From positions 6,510,001 to 6,574,000 of the forward strand of contig NC_068567.1 of NCBI RefSeq assembly GCF_025698545.1: a DNA stretch of 64,000 nucleotides, in the 5' to 3' direction. This DNA is from Gossypium raimondii. Its lineage: Eukaryota; Streptophyta; Magnoliopsida; Malvales; Malvaceae. A program made the translations under genes and the position numbers. Of the stretch, positions 12,891 to 23,745 are shown piece after piece (position 1 is the stretch's first letter; each line of letters begins with the position of its first letter). The notes under the pieces are model-generated. The model made no database searches, was not told the origin of the DNA, and worked only from the letters and a program-made list of their open reading frames with translations.

Positions 12891-14565
12891 GGAGAGGTCA
12901 AAATTTTAAATAAATAAAGTACAAGGACTCAATGTCTCAAAATTAAAATATAGGAGCTAAATTTTAAATTTCAAAAGAGTATAAGGATTTTTGGCATATT
13001 TTTAAACCTAAAATTTTCAGCTCAAATTTTTAAATTTTGTGATTTTTTTTTTCAAAACTGTTTTTAAGATTTTGCAATTTTTTTTAATATTTTGAACAAC
13101 AATAAAATTGAATTGTTCGTGCTCAACATAATTTAACATCCTCGAAACCTGATAGACATATCGAAAACCGCTTGAAGAGTGCTAACTTATATGTGACATC
13201 TACGATGATAAATTTTGATATGATACTAAAATTACTTTCTGATTTATTAAAAAGATGGAGACAAAAAATACATATATTTTATTTTTCATACAAGAAACAA
13301 TAACATCGCTAAATGGTGTCGCTTTAATAATTAGCATCCAAATCACCAAACAATAACAGTAGCTAATAACATCAACACGGTGTCACAATGTTACGACGTT
13401 AAATCTGTGTACTAATTCTCGTTGTCCATGTTTCTCGAGTGTGATCAATTATCATAAAAAAAATTTATTTATACTTCATTTTGTTACTTATAAAAAAAAA
13501 TCTAAATTCCTTGGATGCCGCATTCTCATTTATTTTTAATATATATAAACATTATTTTATTTCTTAAAATTTATTTTTAAATTCTTGGATTCTCAAAATT
13601 TTATTTTAAAATTCTTAGATTGTCACGAATAATTTGATTTAATACTTTAAAATTTATAAAATATAAACTATTAAAATAATAAAATTATATTTTATCATAA
13701 AAATTATAATTTAATTTTGACCCTCATGTATACGTGTATAAATGTTTAAAATTCCGCTATGGCTTAATGGGTTTATGTGTAAATTTTTATTTTGTTCCGT
13801 TTTGTACTAATGTGTTTTTCTCTTTGCAATTTACGTGTGTATTGATTTGTATTATTCACTGTTTTCCGTGAAGGTGCCGTCAGGACATTCGATATTTATT
13901 TGTCGTAAAATATACCTTTTTTTTAAAACAGGCGTGTGGGGGTGTTAATACCTTCCCTACACAAAACCCTACTCTCGAATTTGATTTTCATTTTGCAGAT
14001 TAAAAATTATCTTTTAATATATTTTATTTTAATTTTAAATTTTATTAAAAGGTGCATTTTAAATTTTTATTAAAATTATCTTTTAATATATTTTAAATTT
14101 TTATTTTCTAATTTAATTATATTCAGTAATTATTTTACATGTTTTATTGTGAAAAATAAGGATTGTATGCATTTTGATGTTTTCATTTTATTTACCAAAC
14201 ATGATTTTTTTATACTGTTAAAAATTAAAGAATCAAATTGATTTTTAAAAATATTTTTTGAACTAAACAAAATAGATTATGAAATATTAAAAGTCAATCA
14301 TTCGTAGTTAAATATATAATCACTAAATCACTCATAAACTAAAAATAAAGCATTGATTCCAATAAAGGAAAAAAAAAAGTTGAAGAGTTTATTAGTTTTG
14401 CAGAAATGAACCAAAAATGGAGGACCAAATCATGTCATCCATTAAAAGCTTTTAAAACAAACTTATCAAACACTTCTGTCAGTGTGTGCAACCCAAGAAG
14501 ATGATAAACAGAGCTTAAAAGAAAAAGAAAAAAAAACTAGCTTAACCCAAAAAAAAAATGATGGG
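12891..14565. other. AT-rich intergenic region with LTR fragment at about 13740-14000
   Basis: No gene is supported. Positions 13930-13985 carry the GGTGTTAATACCTTCC ... CTCTCGAA block, the reverse complement of the LTR motif seen at 960-1010, so this is a second fragment of that repeat class in the opposite orientation. The rest is A/T-rich sequence. Confidence 0.4.
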
Positions 14566-15130
14566 TTAAGTGACCAAATATATGGGTAAAGAAGAAGTAG
14601 AAAACCTATGTTGTTGTTGCTCCATGTTAAGTTCCCTAAGACTAATATAAGGAGTCGAAATTCCAGTCAAAGGGCCTGAAGATGGTCGGCTACTGGTTCG
14701 ATAAGGAGTGGTTGAACCATTATTGCTGGTCTCAATCATGTAAATTGGTCCTGAATTCGATGCCCTTAAAGCTTTAGCCTTTGCTCGATCATCATGCTGG
14801 TTATTGCTATTTGGAGACCATTTTTTCCAGTTGAAGAACAAGAGAGCATTTCTCCACCAGTATTTCTTCGTTTTGGACTTTGGGTCGTCTTTAGAGATGG
14901 GTTTTTCGAGCTTGAACTGTAATGAATCAATGGAGTCTCGCGTCCCTTTCTTGTGTTTCCTTGCTTGTTCCAAAACCTGAAAAAACAATAACAGGGTCAG
15001 TAAAGAAAGAAGCAGAGAGAGATAAGAGGGAGAGTTTTTAAACCTGGAAATAGTGGAATTGGGGGTCGAAGCCATAATCACTGAAGTGGTGAGGCTCAGG
15101 CATTGGAAAGATTGGTGATTTGTTTGACAT
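14566..15130 (-). CDS. small conserved plant protein of unknown function
   Basis: Two exons on the minus strand: 15130-15044 (29 codons) and 14976-14566 (136 codons plus stop), joined by a GT-AG intron of 67 bp in phase 0, giving 165 aa. The N-terminus holds a MPEPHHFSDYGFDPQ block running straight into FHYFQVLEQARKHK across the splice, then a charged stretch (SKDDPKSKTKK), a WWRNALLFFNWKKW tryptophan-rich patch at about 76-89, and a Ser/Thr-rich low-complexity C-terminus. There is no signal peptide or membrane helix. I recognise the N-terminal block as typical of plant proteins but cannot name a function. The ATG at 15130 is chosen because upstream in-frame sequence reads like a 5' UTR. It is probably cytosolic or nuclear. 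Confidence 0.7.
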
Positions 15131-16675
15131 TGTTACTGAAAAAAGTTCAATCTTTTTGCAGCTTATATTTGTGAAAGTTAAAAGAAGAATAAAAAAGGGA
15201 ACAACTCTGATCTTTTGGGGCTCAAGGGGGAATGGCCGTTGGGAAATGACAAAGTACAAACCCTAGTAAATGCCAATAACTACCAGATTTTAGGGTTTTT
15301 TTTTTTTTAAATCCAGCAATTTATTTTATTTGGTCTCATAGGATAGGCAATGGACTGTTTGGATTGATTTTGCACATGACTCGTCTTTGATTGGTTCTAT
15401 TTCAAAATTTAAGATTTTTATTTTATTTATTTTAATAAGGTTGATGCAAGATTTGAGTTTATAGGAGTGGAGGAAGCGATAGGCTGAATAAATAGGGTGA
15501 TTAAAGCTACAAAGTTGCCAGGGAGGCTTAGAAATTAATTTTAAATTTTTAGAGGGATTAAAATGTAATTTTATTATATTTTAATTTGTACTTTTACAAA
15601 ATTTAAAGACATTAAGTGATAATTATCATTTTTAGAAGACCAAGAAACCTACTTATATCGATTATGGGCTTGAGTCATTTGTTTCGGTTTAAAGACTAAT
15701 CCGAAAAATGAATAGATTTAGGTAAAAATATAAGTTCGAAAAATGAGATTGGACAAAAAATAAGACTCATTTTTTAAATGGTTTGGGCCTCGGGTAGGAT
15801 TTTTTTACTGTCATTCCGCTATTATGTTGCTACTATTTTTTTTGTTATTGTTTAGACTTTATATAACTCTTATTTATTGTTAATTTTGCTACTATTTTAG
15901 AGATATTTGTTGTTATTTAAGTATAAGAATTTTTTCAATATATTTTAATTTGATATGGAACATTTATTTTAATGTTTTTAGTATATTTGATATATTATAT
16001 TTTTTTAAATTTCGTTTTTATATAAAAATAATTTAAAAAAATTAATGCAGGCCAAGTCAGATTCGAGTTTAGCATTTTTAATATGGGTCGAGTTTAAGTA
16101 GAATTTTAAGCTATTTTTTAAGTCGGACCCAGATCTAAAAAATATATCTAAATTTTTGCAGAAACCCGATCTGTCCCTACTTATGATCATATCTACTTCT
16201 ACCCACCACTCTTGTAGCCACTGCTGTAGGGCAGAAGAGTGTTTTTAAGTTTCACCTTAGATTGGTCTCGACTCATATAAGATGGGGTTTTATATGATGA
16301 ATGTGGAGTCTAATGGTAGTCCACAACACGAGAATCCCATTGCGTAGGCTCTGGCGTATAACAACGGATGTAACTAGCCATAGCTGAGCTTAATGGGTTA
16401 GTTATGATGGTTTTTTGTTCAAGCAACCCCATCTTAGGCGAGGCCCATCCTACTTTTGGCAAGCTAGCTTTTAGCGATGGGTCAGGTCTTCTTCAAGCAG
16501 ACTATTTTAGCTAGAGTTGAGGTGAGGCAGAGTTTTTGTCGGGTGAGGTTCTTCGACCGGATTTGTACAAGTATATATATATATATATTCCAAACTTTTA
16601 TATAAAAAGAAAGTAATAAAAACATGTATAATGTAATTCTAAAATTAAAACATTTTAATTATTTTTTTTGAATGA
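15131..16675. repeat. dispersed repeats left of the MULE
   Basis: No gene is supported. Positions about 15440-15660 (GATGCAAGATTTGAGTT ... AGACCAAGAAACC) match, in the same orientation, 24080-24310 on the other side of the MULE. Positions about 15645-16190 look like a MITE-type repeat whose ends resemble GGGCTTGAGTC and its inverted counterpart AGAAACCCGATCTG. A TA dinucleotide run lies at about 16573-16590. Confidence 0.4.
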
Positions 16676-16685
16676 TTGAATTTGA
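16676..16685. repeat. 10-bp target-site duplication, left copy
   Basis: TTGAATTTGA directly abuts the GGGTTTTT end of the MULE inverted repeat and is repeated exactly at 23736-23745. Mutator-like elements make 8-11 bp duplications, so this fixes the element boundary. Confidence 0.9.
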
Positions 16686-16914
16686 GGGTTTTTTACAAAA
16701 ATATTATAAAAAATAAAAATTTATCAAAATATTATAAATTTTTTTATTTACCAAAAAATATATAATTTTTTTTATTTACCAAAATATATAAAAAAATCTG
16801 CAAAAAAAAATCTGACCGATGTGACGGCACCTTGGTCACGCCAATGGCATTGGCGGCACCAAAGGTGCCAAAACCATTGGCGGCACCAAAAGTGCCAATG
16901 CCATTGGCGGCACC
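16686..16914 (+). repeat. MULE left terminal inverted repeat
   Basis: It is reverse-complementary to 23503-23735 with scattered mismatches and small gaps. The landmarks are in the same order: GGGTTTTTTACAAAA, three ATTTACCAAAATAT-type units, TCTGACCGATGTGACGG, CACCTTGGTCACGCCAATGG, then repeats of ATTGGCGGCACC. It probably includes the transposase promoter. Confidence 0.9.
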
Positions 16915-17463
16915 AATGGTGCCATATTGATTGGCGGCACTATTCGTATTATAAATCCGAGATCTGTCCAGCTGAAGGGAGAAAAATCAAAAAAAAAAAA
17001 AGAATAAGAGTTGCTGCGGAAAAAGAAGAGAAAAGGAGAGAAAAAGAAGGTATTTTTTTAAAAAAAATTTGATTATATTGTTGTTATTATTTTGTATATT
17101 TTGTAATATTTTTTTGTTTTAGTTTAATTATTAAGATTAATAAAACTCAAAATAATAGTATTAGTTAGTATTATTATTATTGTTGTTGTTGTTGTTGTTG
17201 TTGTTAGTATTAAGATGTTATTAATGTATTAAGATGTAACTTAGTAATATTATTGTTAGCAACAAAACTAGTATTATTATTATGGTTACTTATTATTTTT
17301 ATTTACCAAATTAATAATTTTAGTGTGTATTATTTTTCGTATAAAATTATTAATATTATTAGTGTGTTAGTTATAAGGGTTAGTGGTCAAACATTAAATT
17401 TTTTTTAAGTAATTTAGTTACCGTTCGAGATTTTTTATGAGTTTTTTTTTGACAGATTAAATA

Positions 17464-19959
17464 TTGAATATGGATGTTAAGTTTCTTGTATGCGTTTATT
17501 TCGATGGAGTCATCTTGACAACAAGTGTTGGATGTGTATTTGAATGTCGGCAACAAATAGCAATGAGATTTAATAGAAATGTATCATTTGATGAAATGAA
17601 GGCAAGGATTAATGCAAAAATTCATAGACGTTGTGGGAGAAGGGTATCAAAAATTTTCTACAAGTTTCCAGTTTCGACAAATCCGATCAAATTCGTCGAA
17701 ATGGAACTTGTAGACGACGAAGACGTGGAGACAACGGTCGATCTCTACTGTGGGAATGGGAGTGAGAAGAATGCACCGATTCACTTATTTGCTAAGTTAG
17801 TCGGTATGGAGCAAAATGAAGATGTTAATGCATCTGATGAAGAATACGGGGCTGAAGAACCGCGGATGGTGGCTCCAATATCATACGTTGATAGTGAATC
17901 AACTATGGGTGGGATGGGTATCGACCTGAATATTACACCCGATGTTGACATGGTTGGTGGTGAAGAAGAAGGTGCCGGCAAAGAAGAAGGTGGTGGCGAT
18001 CATTGGGATGAAGAGATCGATAGTGACGCTGATCCCGATGTGGACGATGTACCTGATGATATTGACGATGAAGATGTCAACAACGATGAAGGCATTAACG
18101 CTTCTTCGGTCGGGGAACAGATGTGGCGTATTGTGATACACAATAATCCTGGGCCACACATGTCGCTCATAGACCCCGACGCAGCGTATGTAGCTGAGTT
18201 TCCGGAGTACCCTGAAATAGTTCATTCTCACGGGCTGGCCGTAACATCTGATGATGATGAGTTATTCATAGGCCAGAGATTCAGCTGTAAAGAAGAGTGC
18301 GTATATGCCATTAAAAGGTACAGCATGAAGATATCGGTGGATTATAAAGTTTCCGTGTCTACTCCGACAATATATGTTGAGGAGTGTTAGAAGGCAGTGG
18401 AAGGCTGCAATTGGCGGGTACGAGCTGCATTCATTAGAAGTTCACAGATGTGGGAGATACGAAAATTTGTTAGTCCTCATACATGCAATCAACACGTATG
18501 ACAGAAGATCATAGAAAACTTCATTCGAAAACTATTTGTACGTGTATCATGCCAATGGTGAAGGACATGTCGACCATTAAAGTTTCGGTACTCATTGTGG
18601 AAATGCAAGCACGATTCCAGTATCGAGTCTCATATCGGAAGGCATGAATAGCTAAACAGATGGCGATGGAGTAACTGTATGGGGATTACGATTCGTCGTA
18701 TAACGAGCTTCAAGGTTGGATAGTCGCTATATGCGAGATGCATGCGGACCGTGATTGAGTTGCAGACAAGTCCATATTACGGCCCGGATGACCAGTTACA
18801 GCTGGCAAAAAGGATTTTCCATCGGATGTTCTGGACGTTTGATCCATGTGCATAGGCATTTCCCCACTGCAAGCCACTTGTGCAGGTGGATGGGACCTGG
18901 CTGTATGGAAAATATACACAGATACTGCTTCTTGCAGTTGCTCAAGACGGTAATAGAAACGTACTCCGGATAGCATTTGCTATCGTAGATAAAGAGAACA
19001 TGGAGTCTTGGGAATTCTTCCTCACAAATCTGCGGAGGTATGTTATTAGGAACGATAACATTTCCATCATCTCCGATAGAGGGAAGGGTTTAATTACAGC
19101 TATTAAGCATTCCGGTGTGCCGTGGAGATCAGTTTACTACATTCGTCACATTGCGTCTAACTTCCATAAAAATTATAAGAATGCAGACTGGAAGAGACAA
19201 GTCATGGCAATGGGTAAATGATAACCTTATCTTTTCAATATAAGTTGTAATATTTGATTTTATCGACTTACTAGAACTTATTTTTCGTATGCAGCGTACG
19301 AGTTAAAGCCACATATTTTCTGGCAAAGAATGATCCGACTTGAGAGTGACATGGAGGGGCAGACAAACACATCTTTCCGACAATGGTTACGCACAATGGA
19401 GCCGTGGCAGTGGGCTCAAAGTTTTGACGAGGGCTTTCGTTATGCCCACATGACCACAAACTTAGTCGAGGGGATCAACGCTGTCTTGTTGGAAACACGT
19501 CATCTTCCGATTGCATCGGTATTTTCTGCTACTTTCTACAGGCTGGCTACTTTGATGCCAAGAATGGGTCAGTAGCAAGTCGACCAGATTCAGGCGGGAC
19601 ATGTGTTTGTCGAACATGTCCGGGATGCAATGGTCGTAAACCGTCGGTTGGCGAGGTCAATGAACGTGGAAATATATTCACGGCAACTGAAAACGTTTCG
19701 AGTTACTGAGAACATCGGTCGTCGACCTAGGTCCTACAGAGTTGATCTCCAGAACAGACGGTGCGAGTGCAGGAAGTTCGAAACACTTCATTATCCCTGT
19801 GCGCATGTCATGGCAGCGTGTGCTAAAGTCAACCTTGATGCTGAACAATATGTCGATGATGTGTACACACTGGAGCGCACATTGCGTATCTGGGAGAATG
19901 AGTTCCCCGTCCTGCCGGACCTATCTATGTGGGAGGTGCCGCCGATCACTTTCGAATAA
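17464..19959 (+). pseudogene. MURA-type MULE transposase, broken by stop codons
   Basis: The first frame (17464-18387) gives an N-terminal PB1-like domain, an acidic linker, and the start of the MuDR DNA-binding domain (RFSCKEECVYAIKRYSM). It stops at TAG 18388; the same frame continues with GCNWRVRAAF and PHTCNQH until TGA 18496. After a decayed stretch the DDE core reads well from about 18748: Asp in VDGTWLYG at 18889, Asp in IISDRGKG at 19075, Glu in LVEGIN at 19468. A GT-AG intron (19214-19294) lies in the core. A SWIM zinc finger (C-E-C ... C-A-H) spans 19762-19806. Other stops are at 18853 and 19573, and the frame ends at 19957 without the C-terminal zinc knuckle I would expect. It is a recognisable but inactive transposase. 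Confidence 0.88.
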
Positions 19960-20032
19960 TGGATATTTATACATAAAATTCAGAAGTAAGCAACAACTAA
20001 AATACAAATATTAAATTTATACAAAAAGTACC

Positions 20033-22023
20033 CTAAACCCCTAAAATTGATGGTTCGATGGTGTTGTCCGGGGTATACCTACGCGGAGGTCGACATTCAC
20101 GGCCTGGGCGACGACTAACATCCTCATCGTCCGCAGGTGGGGGCGTGGAAAACATAGAGGAAAGGTCCTGTTGCTCGTTTGTCGCCGATGAACTTGAACT
20201 ATCATGAGTCCCATAATGCAGCGGATACGTGTCGGACGGGCCGGGCATGCCGTACTGCGACCGGGGGGATCCAAGCAGTTCAAACTCGTAAGCGTATTCG
20301 CCCTCTGCGAAGCTCAGATAATATTCACTGCCCACCAAATCCGGACGATAGCCATGTGAATCCACATTTTACTGTGATTGTCAGGGATCTGGCTGGGGGT
20401 CCTGCTCGGGCTCTTCCTGTTGCGGAGAAAAATATGTCGTCGGATCCAGATCCAGCGCGCTCGCTGCGTCTGATCCCCAAACTTGCTGCACGTAAGGGGG
20501 ATTACAGTCGATTGCCCTCCAAGTAAATACGGCTTCCTGCAGCTATGGTACCATTATGCATACTCCAATAATGGTTGCAGGTCGGTAGCCATAACCATCT
20601 AAGGAATTCGGCGCAATCGATCGTTCCACAGTGCAACATATTTCCGGTGTTTAATTCCCCAGTCCAATTAAACTTTTCCTCTCTTTGTCAAGCCGTGATC
20701 ATCCCCCAACTAGCACGGCAGATCCGGGATAGGTTGGATGCAGCCAAACTGCCGAAGCACCCGATCGCCGTGATACCACTCGACGACGTTGAAATTTATA
20801 ATTGGTGTGTTAGTACACCATATGTGGGAATCAACGAGTGCGGACGAGGGTACAGCATTTGTAATTTCTGGCCTCCGGTATGGCATCCATATAAACTGCA
20901 TGAGTAATAACATTGTAACGAGTTCGACTGGTAACATGTGAATAAGATATAAAAATAGAATAGATGTCACAAATATTAGAATAGCAGCTTACCCCTTCCC
21001 AGGCATGCTGTTCAATCCTGAGGCGGTATATCGGGACATCACTCGACTTCCCGATGCCTGGACGGGTCGTCCACCTACAAAAAATAGTATAGGGTTTAGG
21101 GTTGGTAACATTACCATATATATTATGACTACAAATAATGACAATTTATATTTTATCACCTGAGTGGCAGTGGATACAAATAGGGTTGATGACTAACGCG
21201 TGCCAAAAACGGCATCCGATAAAGCGCCCATGACTGCAGCAGTATGAGGCATCCGCCGATGTCTTTAACTTGCGGCTCTGTCGCTCGACAAAGCTCTCGG
21301 TACAGCGTTGCTAGAATGGCGGAACCCCAGCTATACGACCTAGCAGGGGCAAGTACGACAAATGCACACTGTCACCGTTTGCATCAGACATGAGTACTGC
21401 CCCTATCATATGCATGATGTACACTTGAGCAGCGTACATCAACTCACCTTCAGTGGCAGTCGCTGATAATCCACATATTTTGGCTTTTAGCCATGTAAAT
21501 TTTATGCCGGAAAAATATTTATCACCATCCTCTGGTGACTCTCCTAGGAGTTGATAGCAAACTGCAGCCGGATCGATGAATGAAGATACTCCCGTTACGG
21601 GACTCCCGTCAATTGGGAGCCCAAGCTGCACTGCAACATCCTCCAAGGTCACCGTGCACTCCCCGCACGGAAAATGGAAAGTATGGGTCTCCGGATGCCA
21701 CCGCTCCACTAGCGCAGATAATAAATCAAACCGCAAGTCGGAGGACCGGATCATTGCTACTGACCCAAATTTAGCTCCAGGTACGGCATAAATCGTGCAT
21801 CCGGAGCTATCTTTAAAACACTCACACGGCCCCTTAATACTCGGAACGAGTCCTGATAGTGTAAAATTACAGAAAAAAATATTACGATAACATAATTTAT
21901 TTGTATATACTGCGTATATCATTTTTAAATAAATAGAACTCCTGATTAACAAATAATAAATCATACCGCGTTATTAGCCGCATCAGATATGTGTCTAATA
22001 TCGCTTCGTATCAATCGAGCCAT
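20033..22023 (-). pseudogene. plant mobile domain (PMD) gene carried by the MULE, frameshifted
   Basis: It starts at ATG 22023 (MARLIRSDIRHISDAANNA, exon to 21967), then a GT-AG intron, then an exon from about 21855 with DSFRVLRG. The PMD core follows: ALVERWHPETHTFHFPCGE and VTLEDVAVQLGLP. Frame changes near 21770 and near 21340 (SYSWGSAILATLYRELC continues in another frame) break it. Later pieces are about 21165-21400, 21075-21000 (PGIGKSSDVPIYRLRIEQ) and 20912-20710 (FIWMPYRRPEI, WYHGDRVLRQFG). The last piece, 20365-20033, gives a Ser/Pro-rich tail. The PMD is the domain of MAIN/MAIL proteins and is also found in plant transposons. It lies tail-to-tail with the transposase, only 73 bp apart, inside the inverted repeats. 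Confidence 0.82.
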
Positions 22024-22039
22024 TGCGATGCCTGCAAGT

Positions 22040-23275
22040 TGAAAAAAAAGTTAGTAAAAAAATCTTACTTCGGCCATTTATTCCTATTTTTTTCTCCGCA
22101 TTTTATTACTTTAAAAAAATCATAATTTCTAATTTTATAATTTTACATTATTTCAATTGCATAATGTTTGAAATTTATTACTCTAGTGTGTTATTTAAAT
22201 TAATTTGGTGTAAAAAACCCTTACCCTCGCCCTTTGCTCAGTATTATTTTCTCAATTTTATTACTTTAAATAAAAATATATTATTCTCGTATTTTATTGT
22301 TTTATATTATTTCAATACATTTTCTTTGAAATATTTTATATTAATTATTTCTGAATTTTATAAAAGTTAGTAATACACTCTTACTTACGCCATTTGTTCG
22401 TATTTTTTCTCCGCATTTTATTACTTTAAAAATATCATAAACTTAGTCTTTTATAATTTTACATTATTTCAAGTGCATCATGTTTGAAATTTATTAATTT
22501 AGCGTGTTAAGGAGGAATAAAAGAAAATAATAAATAAGGAGGGATTAAAAGGTAATTAGCCACATATTTGTGCCGCCTTTTTTTTCCCCTTCATCACCCT
22601 TTTTTTTCCTCTATTATTTTGGTAAATAAAGAAAAAGTTAATAATATTTTGGTTTTTTTTGTAATATTTTGCTAAAAAACCCGCAATAAACCCTTTCCCC
22701 TACCCTTTGGTCGTATTATTATTTTCCGATTTTTATTACTTTCAATAAAACTATATTATTTTCATATTTTATTATTTTATATTGTTTCAAGACATTTTGC
22801 TTCAATTATTTGTATAAATTATTTCTGAATTTTTTAAAAATTTACTAATACACTCTTACTTGCCATTTGTTCGTATTTTTAATCCGCATTTTATTTTTTT
22901 TAAATATCGTAATTTTTATTTTATAATTTTACATTATTTCAATCTATTACATGTGCATTTTTGTATTTTTCCGCATTTTATTATTTTCGATAAATATACA
23001 ATTCCGTTTTTCTTTTCAGTATTTTATATTTTCTTAAACATACTTCTTTGTCATTTTACTTTTAATGCTATTTTCCTAAAATTTTAATTTCAAATTCTAA
23101 GTAAATTTCATAAAAAATCCTAATCAACATACAATGAACATACCATTATTTTTCATTCTAAATATATTTCATAAAATATATATGCTAAATAAAATAATAA
23201 AATAACTATAATGTACATAACATAAATTTTAAATACACAAATATTACAAAAAAATTAAATTTATAAATAAAATTT
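22040..23275. repeat. AT-rich internal repeats of the MULE with a TIR-like copy
   Basis: Two sequence blocks alternate: block A (CCATTT.TTCGTATTTTT, CCGCATTTTATTA) at about 22065, 22378 and 22860, and block B (ACCCTTACCCTCGCCCTTTG-like) at about 22215 and 22685. Between the second A and second B, positions about 22613-22682 resemble the outer end of the element's own inverted repeat (TATTTTGGTAAATAAAG ... AAAAAACCC). No coding sequence is supported here. Confidence 0.6.
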
Positions 23276-23475
23276 TTTTCTTTTTTTTCTTCCTTCCCTC
23301 TTCTTCTTCTTTTTTTCTCTTCTCCTTTCCTTTTCTTTCCTTCTTTTTTCCTCTCTTTTCCTTTTCTTCTTCTTCTTTCTTTCTTTTTTTCTCTTCTCCT
23401 TTCCTTTTCTTTCCTTCTTTTTCTTTCTTTCCTCTCCTTTCTTTCTTTCTTTCTTTCCCTCTCCTTCTGCCCCCC
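23276..23475. repeat. polypyrimidine tract, about 190 bp
   Basis: The plus strand is almost purely C and T, with internal direct repeats of a TTCTCTTCTCCTTTCC-type unit. The Lys/Glu/Arg-rich frames on the opposite strand are translations of this tract and are not genes. It lies just inside the right inverted repeat of the MULE. Confidence 0.85.
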
Positions 23476-23502
23476 CACCACCGACCCCCCTATTATTAAG
23501 TG

Positions 23503-23735
23503 GTGCCGCCAATGGTATTGGCACTATTGGTGCCGCCAATGGTTTTGGCACCTTTGGTGTCGCCAATCCCATTGGCGTGACCAAGGTGCCGTCACATTGG
23601 TCAGATTTTTTTTGCAGGTTTTTTTTGTTTTTTTATATATTTTGGTAAATAAAAAAAATTATATATATTTAGGTAAATAAAAAAAGTTATAATATTTTGG
23701 TAAATTTTATTTTTTATAATATTTTGTAAAAACCC
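23503..23735 (-). repeat. MULE right terminal inverted repeat
   Basis: It is the reverse complement of 16686-16914 with about the same order of landmarks and some substitutions. It ends in AAAAACCC, directly against the right copy of the 10-bp target duplication. Confidence 0.9.
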
Positions 23736-23745
23736 TTGAATTTGA
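23736..23745. repeat. 10-bp target-site duplication, right copy
   Basis: TTGAATTTGA is identical to 16676-16685. Confidence 0.9.

Larger units (their letters stand above)
16686..23735 (+). mobile_element. 7.05-kb Mutator-like element (MULE) carrying transposase and PMD genes
   Basis: The element runs from GGGTTTTTTAC at 16686 to GTAAAAACCC ending at 23735, between perfect 10-bp repeats. The terminal inverted repeats are about 230 bp (16686-16914 and 23503-23735); the inner part is GC-rich and made of short tandem units containing ATTGGCGGCACC, the outer part is A/T-rich. Inside, on the plus strand, is a MURA-type transposase gene (17464-19959), and convergent to it a plant-mobile-domain gene (22023-20033). 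Both are now broken, so this copy is not autonomous, but its structure looks that of a once complete element. Confidence 0.9.

Noticed and set aside
13740..14000. Endogenous pararetrovirus fragment
   Set aside because: The GGTGTTAATACC-type block alone does not show a viral reverse transcriptase or movement protein frame; an LTR fragment is the simpler reading.
18710..18976. Minus-strand frame of 88 codons across the transposase core
   Set aside because: It is the shadow of the transposase coding strand, which carries the DDE motifs.
20179..20907. Plus-strand frames opposite the PMD gene
   Set aside because: The minus strand gives the recognisable PMD exons; the plus-strand frames have no known similarity.
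23206..23584. Lys/Glu/Arg-rich frames of 91 and 107 codons on the minus strand
   Set aside because: They translate a polypyrimidine tract and the MULE TIR; the composition is simple-repeat, with no domain or splicing context.
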